The notes below the pieces were generated by a model. It was not told the origin of the DNA. It saw nothing but the letters and a program-made list of their open reading frames with translations, and ran no database searches. Made by a program: the position numbers and the translations under genes. Source: Marinirhabdus sp050859505 (GTDB taxonomy: Bacteria; Bacteroidota; Bacteroidia; Flavobacteriales; Flavobacteriaceae). Taken from it: DNA of 64,000 bases. The stretch lies in assembly GCF_050859505.1 (NCBI RefSeq), contig NZ_CP193934.1, forward strand, positions 1,736,001 to 1,800,000, read 5' to 3'. Positions 22,680-30,468 of this stretch are shown here, one piece after another; position 1 is the stretch's first letter, and each line of letters begins with the position of its first letter.

Positions 22680-24182
22680 ATGAAATATACATTAAAATAT
22701 ATACTAGCCTTGCTTTCAATCATATTGTTGGTTGTAGCCTGTAATGAAGACAGAATTGGTGAAGATGATACAGGCGCCATAAGCGGTACTGTTGTTGCAG
22801 CGGGCACCAATTTACCTATTCCCAATGTAAGGGTTAGGACTCAACCAATATCTAGTACTGTTTTTACGGATAGTCTTGGTAAATTTTTAATTGAAAATGT
22901 ACCAGTAGGCGATTATGCCGTAGAAGCACGTGTAGACGACTTTATAACAGATTTTGAGCCCACTACTGTGATAGCCAGCGCAACGGTAAATGTGGTTTTT
23001 GAACTCGAAGTTTCAACAGCTAATAACAGGCCTCCTTCAGCACCTGTATTAATAGCACCTGCAGAAAATGAAGTGCTACAGAGTATTGAAGCTGTCTTTG
23101 CCTGGGACTCTACCGATCCGGATGAGGATCCGATTGTCTATTCTTTAGAACTAAGAAACGATCAAAACGAAGATGTTCAACTATTTGAGAATATCACAGA
23201 TACTACATTTACGTATTCACCCCTTTTATTAGGCGCACAATATTTTTGGCAGGTAACTGCTACAGACGAAATTAACGAACCTGTTTTAAGTCCTCTAGGT
23301 ACTTTTTCAGTGATTAGTGCACCGGTGGATAATAGATTTTTATTTACTAGAAAGATAAATGGCAATAACGTCATATTTTCTGCAGACCAAGATGGAACAG
23401 AATTTCAGTTAACTCCTTCAGATAAAAATAGCTATAGACCTACTAGAAATGTAGCAGCTGGCCGTATAGCATTCTTGCAATCCAACGGAGCCGAAGTAGA
23501 TATTTATACAATGGATAGAGATGGCAGTAATATTGAAAAAGTTACACTAACCATAAGACCAGCAGGTTTTAATCTGAATGAAATTAATATTTCTTGGCCC
23601 GAAAACAGTCAGAGAATTTATTATCCAGTTTTTGATAAATTGTACAGAATAAACACCAATGGACAAGGCTTAGAATTAGTATATCAAACAACCGATGGCT
23701 CGTTTATTTCAGAAATAGATGTTCATGAAATAGATAATATTATAGCCATTAAAACAAATAATATAGAGGGCTACAATGTATCTATTTATACCATAGATTT
23801 TTCCGGAACAATTCAAGATGTTATCCTGGCAAATGCTTTGGGAGCTAGCAGTGGTTTAGAAATTTCTGTAACTACTCAAAAAGTAGTATTTACTTATGAT
23901 GTATCAGAATTTCAAAATGCCAATTACAGACGTTTGGATTCAAGAATTTTTATCTATGACTTGCCATCTGCCACTACCACTGAAATTTCTGGAGATAAAC
24001 CAAATGGAACGAACGATTTCCAAGTGAAATTTTCACCTAATGAAGCTCAAGTAATATATACAAATACATCAAATGATGGGATTTCCCAAAGAGATGTGTA
24101 CACTATCGATATTAATGAGGATGATAATATGGGGACGCGAACGCTCCTAATTAGCGATGGTTTTATGCCAGATTGGGAATAA
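22680..24182 (+). CDS. Curli-operon lipoprotein: CarboxypepD_reg-like, Fn3-like and propeller domains
   Basis: 500 residues. Lipobox VVAC (Cys about residue 21). Residues 30-100 form a carboxypeptidase regulatory-like beta sandwich (GAISGTVVAAGTNLPIPN, then VPVGDYAVEA). Residues 115-210 look like a fibronectin type III-like domain (RPPSAPVLIAP, then YFWQVTATD). Residues 220-500 form a TolB/WD40-like propeller with repeats such as IFSADQDGTE and IYTMDRDGSN. It is the last gene of module 2, 7 bp after csgG, closed by a terminator. No csg gene of enterobacteria matches it. A surface adaptor that anchors or displays the fibre is a reasonable guess, but only that. Confidence 0.75.
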   Translation: MKYTLKYILALLSIILLVVACNEDRIGEDDTGAISGTVVAAGTNLPIPNVRVRTQPISSTVFTDSLGKFLIENVPVGDYAVEARVDDFITDFEPTTVIASATVNVVFELEVSTANNRPPSAPVLIAPAENEVLQSIEAVFAWDSTDPDEDPIVYSLELRNDQNEDVQLFENITDTTFTYSPLLLGAQYFWQVTATDEINEPVLSPLGTFSVISAPVDNRFLFTRKINGNNVIFSADQDGTEFQLTPSDKNSYRPTRNVAAGRIAFLQSNGAEVDIYTMDRDGSNIEKVTLTIRPAGFNLNEINISWPENSQRIYYPVFDKLYRINTNGQGLELVYQTTDGSFISEIDVHEIDNIIAIKTNNIEGYNVSIYTIDFSGTIQDVILANALGASSGLEISVTTQKVVFTYDVSEFQNANYRRLDSRIFIYDLPSATTTEISGDKPNGTNDFQVKFSPNEAQVIYTNTSNDGISQRDVYTIDINEDDNMGTRTLLISDGFMPDWE

Positions 24183-24203
24183 TAAATACTAGGTATGGTT
24201 AAA

Positions 24204-24233
24204 AAAAGCGTCTCGAATTTCCGAGACGCTTTT
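24204..24233 (+). terminator. Terminator of the curli operon
   Basis: 12-bp stem AAAAGCGTCTCG / CGAGACGCTTTT with a 6-base loop, 22 bp after the stop of the propeller lipoprotein. Confidence 0.92.
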
Positions 24234-24241
24234 GCATTCTG

Positions 24242-24249
24242 TACTTTTG
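24242..24249 (+). promoter_or_regulatory. Candidate purM -7 element (TACTTTTG)
   Basis: TACTTTTG matches TAnnTTTG, 18 bp ahead of the purM start and directly after the curli terminator. The -33 contact would fall inside the terminator hairpin and shows no TTTG. Confidence 0.45.
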
Positions 24250-24267
24250 TGGTTCTAAGAGAATTGT

Positions 24268-25449
24268 ATGAGTCAAGAAATTTCAAAAAGATATGCCCAA
24301 CGCGGTGTTTCGGCAGGCAAGGAAGATGTTCATAATGCTATAAAAAATGTAGATAAAGGACTTTTTCCAAAAGCCTTTTGTAAAATAGTTCCGGATTATC
24401 TCACTGGAGACGAAGACTATTGCTTGATAATGCACGCAGATGGCGCAGGAACCAAATCTTCTCTGGCCTATATGTACTGGAAAGAAACAGGCGACATAAC
24501 TGTGTGGAAAGGGATCGCTCAGGACGCGCTTATTATGAATGTAGACGATCTGCTTTGTATAGGTGCTGTAGATAATATTATACTTTCTTCAACCATTGGT
24601 CGCAATAAAAATTTAATTCCTGGTGAAGTGATTTCAGCCATCATTAATGGTACTGAAGAATTATTGGAAGACTTGGCTAAATTTGGTGTGAAAATCCATT
24701 CCACAGGAGGAGAAACAGCCGATGTAGGTGATTTAGTAAGAACTATTATTGTAGATAGTACTGTCACCGCAAGAATGAAACGATCCAACGTAATTAATAA
24801 TGCAAATATCCGTCCAGGTGATGTGATTGTAGGTTTGTCTTCTTTTGGGCAGGCAACGTACGAAACCGAATATAATGGTGGAATGGGTAGTAATGGTTTA
24901 ACAAGTGCGCGTCATGATGTATTCCATAAATATCTAGCCACAACATACCCAGAAAGTTTTGACGCTGCAGTACCCGAAGATTTGGTGTACAGCGGTAGTA
25001 AAAAATTAACGGATGGCATTCCAAATGCTCCGTTAGATGCTGGTAAATTAGTATTGTCTCCCACGAGAACCTATGCGCCTATAATCAAGGAAATTCTCTC
25101 CAACTATACTCCGGAGCAAATTCATGGGATGGTGCACTGTAGTGGAGGAGCGCAGACAAAAATTCTTCATTTTATCGACAATCTTCATATTATAAAAGAT
25201 ACTATGTTTGACACACCGCCACTCTTCAAATTAATACAAGAAGAAAGTAATACAGACTGGAAAGAAATGTACCAAGTTTTTAATATGGGGCATAGAATGG
25301 AATTATATGTACCTGAAGAAATAGCTCAGGATATTATTGCAATTTCAAAATCTTATAATGTAGATGCTCAAATAGTGGGGAAAGTAGCGGCTTCTAAAAC
25401 AAAGAAATTAACTATTACCTCCAAACACGGAGAGTTTATATATTCTTAA
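24268..25449 (+). CDS. purM: Phosphoribosylformylglycinamidine cyclo-ligase (AIR synthetase)
   Basis: Fifth step of purine synthesis, ATP-dependent ring closure to AIR. 393 residues, slightly longer than E. coli PurM (345), as usual in Bacteroidota. The N-terminus YAQRGVSAGKEDVHNAIK, the metal and ATP-binding HADGAGTKSSLAY, the MNVDDLLCIGA stretch and STGGETADVGD identify the PurM fold. Monocistronic between the curli terminator and a 250-bp gap before prfA. Confidence 0.93.
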   Translation: MSQEISKRYAQRGVSAGKEDVHNAIKNVDKGLFPKAFCKIVPDYLTGDEDYCLIMHADGAGTKSSLAYMYWKETGDITVWKGIAQDALIMNVDDLLCIGAVDNIILSSTIGRNKNLIPGEVISAIINGTEELLEDLAKFGVKIHSTGGETADVGDLVRTIIVDSTVTARMKRSNVINNANIRPGDVIVGLSSFGQATYETEYNGGMGSNGLTSARHDVFHKYLATTYPESFDAAVPEDLVYSGSKKLTDGIPNAPLDAGKLVLSPTRTYAPIIKEILSNYTPEQIHGMVHCSGGAQTKILHFIDNLHIIKDTMFDTPPLFKLIQEESNTDWKEMYQVFNMGHRMELYVPEEIAQDIIAISKSYNVDAQIVGKVAASKTKKLTITSKHGEFIYS

Positions 25450-25699
25450 TTACTAAGAGTTCTCTGAGTGTACATAGTTTTTAAAAACATTATTTTAATA
25501 CCTCAAGTTGTATCCTAAGGGTGTAGCAGAAGTGATACTTAGTTAATTTACTTTTCTCTGAAGTAAATGGATCAACTTCCCAAGAAATGGAGAGCCTTAT
25601 TTTTGACACATTTTTTCCCTTCAGCTGAATTGAAACCTTCCTTAATTTATTGTAAATTTGACGCTGTATTGAAGTATAAGTCAATATGAAAATTACACC

Positions 25700-26776
25700 A
25701 TGCTAGAAAAACTTCAAATAGTAAAAAATAGATTTGACGAGGTAAGCGATCTCATCATTCAGCCCGAAATTATTACAGATCAAAAGCAATATATTCAGTT
25801 AAACAAAGAGTATAAAGATTTACGAGCTCTTATGGACAAGCGTGAAGCTTATCTTACAGCTACGGAACGTGTAGCGGAGGCTGAAGAAATCCTTTCGGAT
25901 GGTAGTGATGCAGATATGGTAGAGATGGCGAAAATGCAGCTGGATGAAGCTAAATCTAAAATTGAAACTTTGGAAGAGGAAATTAAGTTTATGTTAATTC
26001 CTAAAGATCCAGAAGATAGAAAGAATGCAGTAATGGAAATAAAAGCAGGAACTGGTGGCGACGAGGCTAGTATTTTTGCTGGAGATTTGCACCGTATGTA
26101 TACCAAGTATTGTGAAAACAAAGGATGGAAAACCAGTGTTGTAGATTTTAGTGAAGGAACCAGTGGAGGGTATAAAGCCATCCAGATGGAGGTTGAGGGA
26201 GACGATGTATATGGAACACTAAAGTTTGAAGCTGGAGTTCATCGCGTTCAAAGAGTACCGCAAACAGAAACACAAGGTCGTGTACATACTAGTGCAGCTA
26301 CTGTTCTGGTTTTTCCAGAGGCTGAAGAGTTTGATGTTCAAATAGAAATGAAAGATGTTCGTATTGATTATTTTTGTTCATCGGGTCCTGGAGGACAGTC
26401 TGTAAACACTACGTATTCTGCTGTGCGTTTAACACACGTGCCCACAGGACTGGTAGCACAATGTCAAGATCAAAAATCACAACATAAAAATAAAGAAAAA
26501 GCGTTTAAGGTATTGCGATCCAGATTATACGATATGGAGCTAGCCAAAAAGCAAGCCGAGGATGCCGAAAAACGGGGCTCCATGGTAACCAGTGGTGACA
26601 GGAGTGCAAAAATTAGAACCTATAACTATTCGCAAGGACGTGTTACCGATCATAGAATTAACCTTACCCTATACGATTTGAGTAATATTATAGATGGGGA
26701 TATTCAGAAAATTATAGATGAGCTTCAACTAGTGAGTAATACTGAAAAGCTGAAAGAAGCCGGGGAAACTTTTTAA
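25700..26776 (+). CDS. prfA: Peptide chain release factor 1
   Basis: Recognises UAA and UAG and triggers peptide release. 358 residues. The catalytic GGQ is at 231-233 within SSGPGGQSVNTTYSAV, and the family stretch MEIKAGTGGDEASIFAGDL is near residue 113. It lies 10 bp ahead of pyrF and is probably co-transcribed with it. Confidence 0.96.
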   Translation: MLEKLQIVKNRFDEVSDLIIQPEIITDQKQYIQLNKEYKDLRALMDKREAYLTATERVAEAEEILSDGSDADMVEMAKMQLDEAKSKIETLEEEIKFMLIPKDPEDRKNAVMEIKAGTGGDEASIFAGDLHRMYTKYCENKGWKTSVVDFSEGTSGGYKAIQMEVEGDDVYGTLKFEAGVHRVQRVPQTETQGRVHTSAATVLVFPEAEEFDVQIEMKDVRIDYFCSSGPGGQSVNTTYSAVRLTHVPTGLVAQCQDQKSQHKNKEKAFKVLRSRLYDMELAKKQAEDAEKRGSMVTSGDRSAKIRTYNYSQGRVTDHRINLTLYDLSNIIDGDIQKIIDELQLVSNTEKLKEAGETF

Positions 26777-26786
26777 GAAATACGAT

Positions 26787-27605
26787 ATGACTACAGAAGA
26801 ACTTGTTGTTCAAATTCATAAAAAGAAATCGTTTCTCTGTATTGGTTTAGATGTAGATCTTGATAAAATTCCAAACCATTTATTGGGGGAAGAAGATCCA
26901 ATATTTGCCTTCAATAAAGCGATTATAGACGCTACTCATCACCTTGCCGTGGCCTACAAGCCTAATACTGCTTTTTATGAAGCCTACGGCTTAAAAGGTT
27001 GGAAATCGCTAGAAAAAACGATTCACTATCTTACTAAAAACTATCCAGAGCTATTTACTATCGCCGATGCTAAAAGAGGTGATATTGGAAATACGTCTAC
27101 TATGTATGCTAAAGCTTTTTTTGAAGATTTAGGGTTCGATTCGGTTACCACTGCACCCTATATGGGGAAAGATAGTATAGAGCCATTTTTAAAGTTTGAA
27201 AATAAACATACCATCTTATTGGCATTAACTTCAAATCAGGGAGCCTTCGATTTTCAAACTAAAATGGTGGATGGGAAAGAATTGTATAAAAGTGTTATTG
27301 AAACTTCTACGCAGTGGGCCAATGCTCAAAACTTGATGTATGTAGTGGGGGCAACAAAGGCAAAGTATCTTGCTGAAATTAGAAAGATAGTTCCTACTAG
27401 TTTTTTATTAGTTCCTGGGGTAGGAGCCCAAGGAGGAAGTCTTTCTGAAGTATGCAAGTACGGGCTTTCTTCAAATATTGGGCTGCTTATTAATTCTTCT
27501 CGAGGTATTATTTATGCGGGTAAGGATGAAGAATTTGCACAGGCTTCGGCAACTGCAGCTAAGGAATTGCAGTCGCAAATGGAAGGTATTCTGAATGCGC
27601 TTTAA
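26787..27605 (+). CDS. pyrF: Orotidine 5'-phosphate decarboxylase (type 2)
   Basis: Last step of UMP synthesis. 272 residues, the longer type 2 subfamily. Substrate and catalytic residues lie in CIGLDVDLDKIP, AYKPNTAFYEAYG and ADAKRGDIGNTS (catalytic Asp-Lys-Asp array). LVPGVGAQGG and INSSRGIIYA form the phosphate end of the barrel. The last 11 bp overlap the next gene, so translation is probably coupled. Confidence 0.94.
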   Translation: MTTEELVVQIHKKKSFLCIGLDVDLDKIPNHLLGEEDPIFAFNKAIIDATHHLAVAYKPNTAFYEAYGLKGWKSLEKTIHYLTKNYPELFTIADAKRGDIGNTSTMYAKAFFEDLGFDSVTTAPYMGKDSIEPFLKFENKHTILLALTSNQGAFDFQTKMVDGKELYKSVIETSTQWANAQNLMYVVGATKAKYLAEIRKIVPTSFLLVPGVGAQGGSLSEVCKYGLSSNIGLLINSSRGIIYAGKDEEFAQASATAAKELQSQMEGILNAL

Positions 27606-28395
27606 GGATCAGTTACATAGAGAAATTGAAGTATTTCAAGAGCCTGTTAGGATTGTTTCCCTGGTACCTTCTCAAACCGAATTGCTTGTAGATTTAGGAT
27701 TAAGTAACCGCATAGTAGGGGTGACAAAATTTTGCGTGCATCCAGAAGGTTTTAAAACTACAAAGACCATTGTTGGTGGTACCAAACAGGTGCATTTCGA
27801 TACAATTAAGTTGTTACGACCAGACCTGATTATTTGTAACAAAGAAGAGAATACAAAGGAGATGGTAGTGACTCTTGAAAACATTGCTCCTGTGTGGGTA
27901 AGTGATATTTACACCATTGAAGATACTTTGAAAATGATTCGGCAATTTGGTGAACTGTTTTCAGTCAAGGAAAAAGCAGAGGAACTGATCAGAAAAATTG
28001 AAACTGAATTAGTTAATTTTCAAAAGTACATACACCTAAGACCCATAAAAAAAGTAGCGTATGTGATCTGGAAGAACCCGTATATGGTTGCTGGTGCTAA
28101 TACGTTTATAGATCATTTGCTAAAGTTAAATAACTTTGAAAATGTGTTCAGTAAAAAGCCGTCACGCTACCCCGAAGTTTTGGAGGAAGATTTAAAAGTA
28201 GCAGATATACTATTACTAGCTACAGAGCCTTTTCCATTTAAAAACAAAGATGTTTTAGAATTAAAAAACACACTTACCAAAGAAGTGCGTTTAGTTGATG
28301 GGGAATATTTTAGCTGGTATGGTTCTAGGCTGGTAAATGCGTTGTCTTATTTTAAAACGCTACATTACCTTCTTTTACTTATCTGCATTTTGTAA
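27595..28395 (+). CDS. BtuF-like helical-backbone metal receptor without a signal peptide
   Basis: 266 residues of the TroA/BtuF-type periplasmic-binding fold: RIVSLVPSQTELLVDLG near the N-terminus, LLRPDLIICNKEEN, the long backbone helix and VDGEYFSWYGSRL near the end. Family members bind vitamin B12, haem or iron-siderophore for ABC import. Here no export signal is present, and the start codon ATG lies inside pyrF, so the protein may be cytoplasmic. No transporter genes are adjacent. The C-terminus (LHYLLLLICIL) overlaps the convergent gene by 21 bp and is unusually hydrophobic. Confidence 0.8.
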   Translation: MRFKDQLHREIEVFQEPVRIVSLVPSQTELLVDLGLSNRIVGVTKFCVHPEGFKTTKTIVGGTKQVHFDTIKLLRPDLIICNKEENTKEMVVTLENIAPVWVSDIYTIEDTLKMIRQFGELFSVKEKAEELIRKIETELVNFQKYIHLRPIKKVAYVIWKNPYMVAGANTFIDHLLKLNNFENVFSKKPSRYPEVLEEDLKVADILLLATEPFPFKNKDVLELKNTLTKEVRLVDGEYFSWYGSRLVNALSYFKTLHYLLLLICIL

Positions 28396-28557
28396 GGTGA
28401 GGTATCTAATTTCATCAAAGACCTTATAGGCTTGCTTTTGTACTTTTTCACTTTCATTTTTGTCTCTTAAGGCTACCTTAAATGACTTTCTCATAAGCTC
28501 GACATATTTTTGTTCAAGCTTTTCTACTCTCGATTTTCTTTTTAACCAACTAGACAT
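28375..28557 (-). CDS. Small coiled-coil protein, Lacal_2735-like
   Basis: 60 residues, mostly charged helix: KRKSRVEKLEQKYVELMRKS, then NESEKVQKQAYKVFDEIRYL. Length and pattern match the short flavobacterial family I recall as Lacal_2735 (function unknown). Its 3' end overlaps the metal-receptor gene by 21 bp. A start at 28557 gives MSSWLKRKS; no alternative is better. Confidence 0.6.
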   Translation of the reverse strand: MSSWLKRKSRVEKLEQKYVELMRKSFKVALRDKNESEKVQKQAYKVFDEIRYLTLQNADK

Positions 28558-28660
28558 GTTTTCTTTACTTATTTAGGCAAAAATAACAATCTGGTAACCT
28601 AATCTTTACTAACAATAAGTTAATCATGTCCTAATTTATTCCACCTTAATACAAAGGTTA

Positions 28661-29362
28661 CTAGTCTTGTAATGCAAAAACTTGACGCAATAAATTTGTG
28701 GTTCTGGAGGCAACACTACTTCGTATTTTATTTTCTTCTACGGCTATCATTGTATACACACCTTTTAAAGCTTGGTTGGTAACATAATCCGTAAGGTCTG
28801 GATTTACCTGAGTTACAAATGGAATCGTATTGTATTTAGTTATCATATTTTCCCAAATCCTATCTGCACCTACTTTTTGAAAAGAATTTTTTATAACAGG
28901 ATTGAACTCTGTATAGAGTGCGTTATTAGTTCGGCCTTCCAGATAATTGGTTGCGGCATTGTTTGGGCCTAAGAGAATGTTTTTAGCGTCGGTAAATGTA
29001 ATTTCCTTCACAGCATTTACAAAAATAGGCGTTGCTGTTTTTACGGCATCTTCTGCAGCACGATTTAGTAGTAGTAATCCTTCATCTGCAAGACTACTTA
29101 GTCCAATATCCCGCAGGGCGCGGTCTACTTTTGTAAGTTCCTGAGGCAAGAGAATTTTCACTAAGTTATTTTTATAAAAACCATCTTTCTGCGTGAGTTT
29201 TGTAACCTGTTTGTCTATGCCAAAATCTAATGCCTGGCGTAGGCCGCTGGCAATTGTTGTTGGATTCATTTCTCCACCTTGCGGCAAATTATTTACAACT
29301 TGTTGTAGTTCTGCACAAGAAACTACTGCAAAACAAGAAAAGAATATAACGAGCTTTTTCAT
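28661..29362 (-). CDS. DUF4197 family lipoprotein
   Basis: 233 residues with lipobox VVSC (Cys about residue 16). Helical throughout, with repeated signatures such as SGLRQALDFGIDKQVTKL, GFYKNNLVKILLP and LNRAAEDAVKTATPIF, and a NPDLTDYVTNQALKG stretch, all typical of DUF4197. Anchored in the envelope; no biochemical function is known to me. Monocistronic by spacing. Confidence 0.88.
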   Translation of the reverse strand: MKKLVIFFSCFAVVSCAELQQVVNNLPQGGEMNPTTIASGLRQALDFGIDKQVTKLTQKDGFYKNNLVKILLPQELTKVDRALRDIGLSSLADEGLLLLNRAAEDAVKTATPIFVNAVKEITFTDAKNILLGPNNAATNYLEGRTNNALYTEFNPVIKNSFQKVGADRIWENMITKYNTIPFVTQVNPDLTDYVTNQALKGVYTMIAVEENKIRSSVASRTTNLLRQVFALQD

Positions 29363-29393
29363 AACATTTTCATTTGAAAGTTAAAGTATAAAT

Positions 29394-29422
29394 ATAAAAA
29401 AAGCCCTTCAAAAGAAGGGCTT
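29394..29422 (-). terminator. Terminator of the T9SS protein gene at 29448
   Basis: On the minus strand the 9-bp stem AAGCCCTTC / GAAGGGCTT with a 4-base loop is followed by a T run, 26 bp after the stop codon. Confidence 0.85.
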
Positions 29423-29447
29423 CCTATGATAAGAAATAAGTAACTAA

Positions 29448-30317
29448 TTACTTAATAACTTTTACAGTTTTAGAAGAACCGTTCATTGTGATGTTTACTA
29501 AGTAAGCACCAGAACTAAGAGTACTCATATCAATACTTGGAGATACAGCACCAGGAGTAGCAGTAAGAACTACTTTCCCTAATACATCGTATACTGTAAC
29601 AGCATCAACTGTGTTAGTAGTTTGAATGTTTAATCTGTCTTTAACTGGATTAGGATACACGCTAAAGTTAGAAGTTGAAAAATCGTCAGAACCTAGAATT
29701 AAACCTTCTTGGAAAATTACATTATCCATGTAAAAATTTGCACCTGTGTTATCCCAGATGTCTGCTGCTTGAAGCTGTCCGCCTAAGAAGTTATCACCTG
29801 TATAAACAGAAGTTCCATCAAATAATAGGTCAAGTGTATCGTTGTCAAGATCGATAACGTAAGTTACGGTAACCCACGTGCTCTCATCAAAAGTAAAACT
29901 TTCTTGAATAACTCCAGCAGCATCTGTAACAGCTCCAGTATCACCAGCGGTAGCATCGTTAAAGTATAAACCAGCACCAAATGTATCAGCTGTTACATCC
30001 ATAAGACCTATAAATCCAGTAGAACCTGGCTCTAAATAAAGGTCAAATTGCCAAGAGTATAATCCGTTTGTAATATCGCCAAATAACAATAGCATGTCAT
30101 TTCCAGTAGAAATGAAAAGAGAATTTGGTGCAGAATTAGCTTGCGCAGTACTAACGTCTGCATCTTCTGCGTTCCCAGGAGCGTCACTCCAAGTTCTCCA
30201 GTTAGGGGATTGTGCATCTATATCTCCTACAGCGTAAAAGTCAAAGTTGTCATCAATTTGTGCATTTGCATTAAATGCGAAAGCTACGATAGCAGCTAGA
30301 ATGTAGATTTTTTTCAT
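29448..30317 (-). CDS. Secreted protein with LamG-like region and T9SS type A sorting domain
   Basis: 289 residues. Signal peptide MKKIYILAAIVAFAFNANAQ. Residues 20-200 are an acidic beta-sandwich resembling a concanavalin A/LamG-type domain (YSWQFDLYLEPGSTGFIGLM and VTVTYVIDLDNDTLDLLFDG). The C-terminal 75 residues are a type A sorting signal (VYPNPVKDRLNIQT, then SSGAYLVNI and KTVKVIK). The protein is exported by the type IX system and probably cleaved and surface-attached. Ligand, perhaps a glycan, unknown. Confidence 0.85.
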   Translation of the reverse strand: MKKIYILAAIVAFAFNANAQIDDNFDFYAVGDIDAQSPNWRTWSDAPGNAEDADVSTAQANSAPNSLFISTGNDMLLLFGDITNGLYSWQFDLYLEPGSTGFIGLMDVTADTFGAGLYFNDATAGDTGAVTDAAGVIQESFTFDESTWVTVTYVIDLDNDTLDLLFDGTSVYTGDNFLGGQLQAADIWDNTGANFYMDNVIFQEGLILGSDDFSTSNFSVYPNPVKDRLNIQTTNTVDAVTVYDVLGKVVLTATPGAVSPSIDMSTLSSGAYLVNITMNGSSKTVKVIK

Positions 30318-30347
30318 AGTATTTTATTTTAGGTTTATAATGAACTT

Positions 30348-30355
30348 CAAAAATA
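30348..30355 (-). promoter_or_regulatory. Candidate -7 element of the T9SS protein gene (TATTTTTG)
   Basis: Minus-strand TATTTTTG fits TAnnTTTG, 30 bp upstream of the ATG at 30317. The -33 contact is not clear. Confidence 0.45.
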
Positions 30356-30414
30356 CATTTTTTTTACAGAAATAACATGATAATTAACTTCTTTTTTTAT
30401 TATTTATATAATAG

Positions 30415-30450
30415 TTGTTTCCAATGTGAGTAAGGGTTTTAGTAACTTTG
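30415..30450 (+). promoter_or_regulatory. Candidate promoter of the mutase gene
   Basis: TAACTTTG at 30443-30450 matches the -7 consensus TAnnTTTG, 18 bp ahead of the start. A TTG at 30415-30417 could serve as -33 but the 25-bp gap is long. Confidence 0.45.
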
Positions 30451-30468
30451 CATTCATAAATATTTATT

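Noticed and set aside
25490..25684. A 64-codon minus-strand frame between purM and prfA
   Set aside because: No start context, signal or motif; amino acid composition fits random AT-rich sequence.
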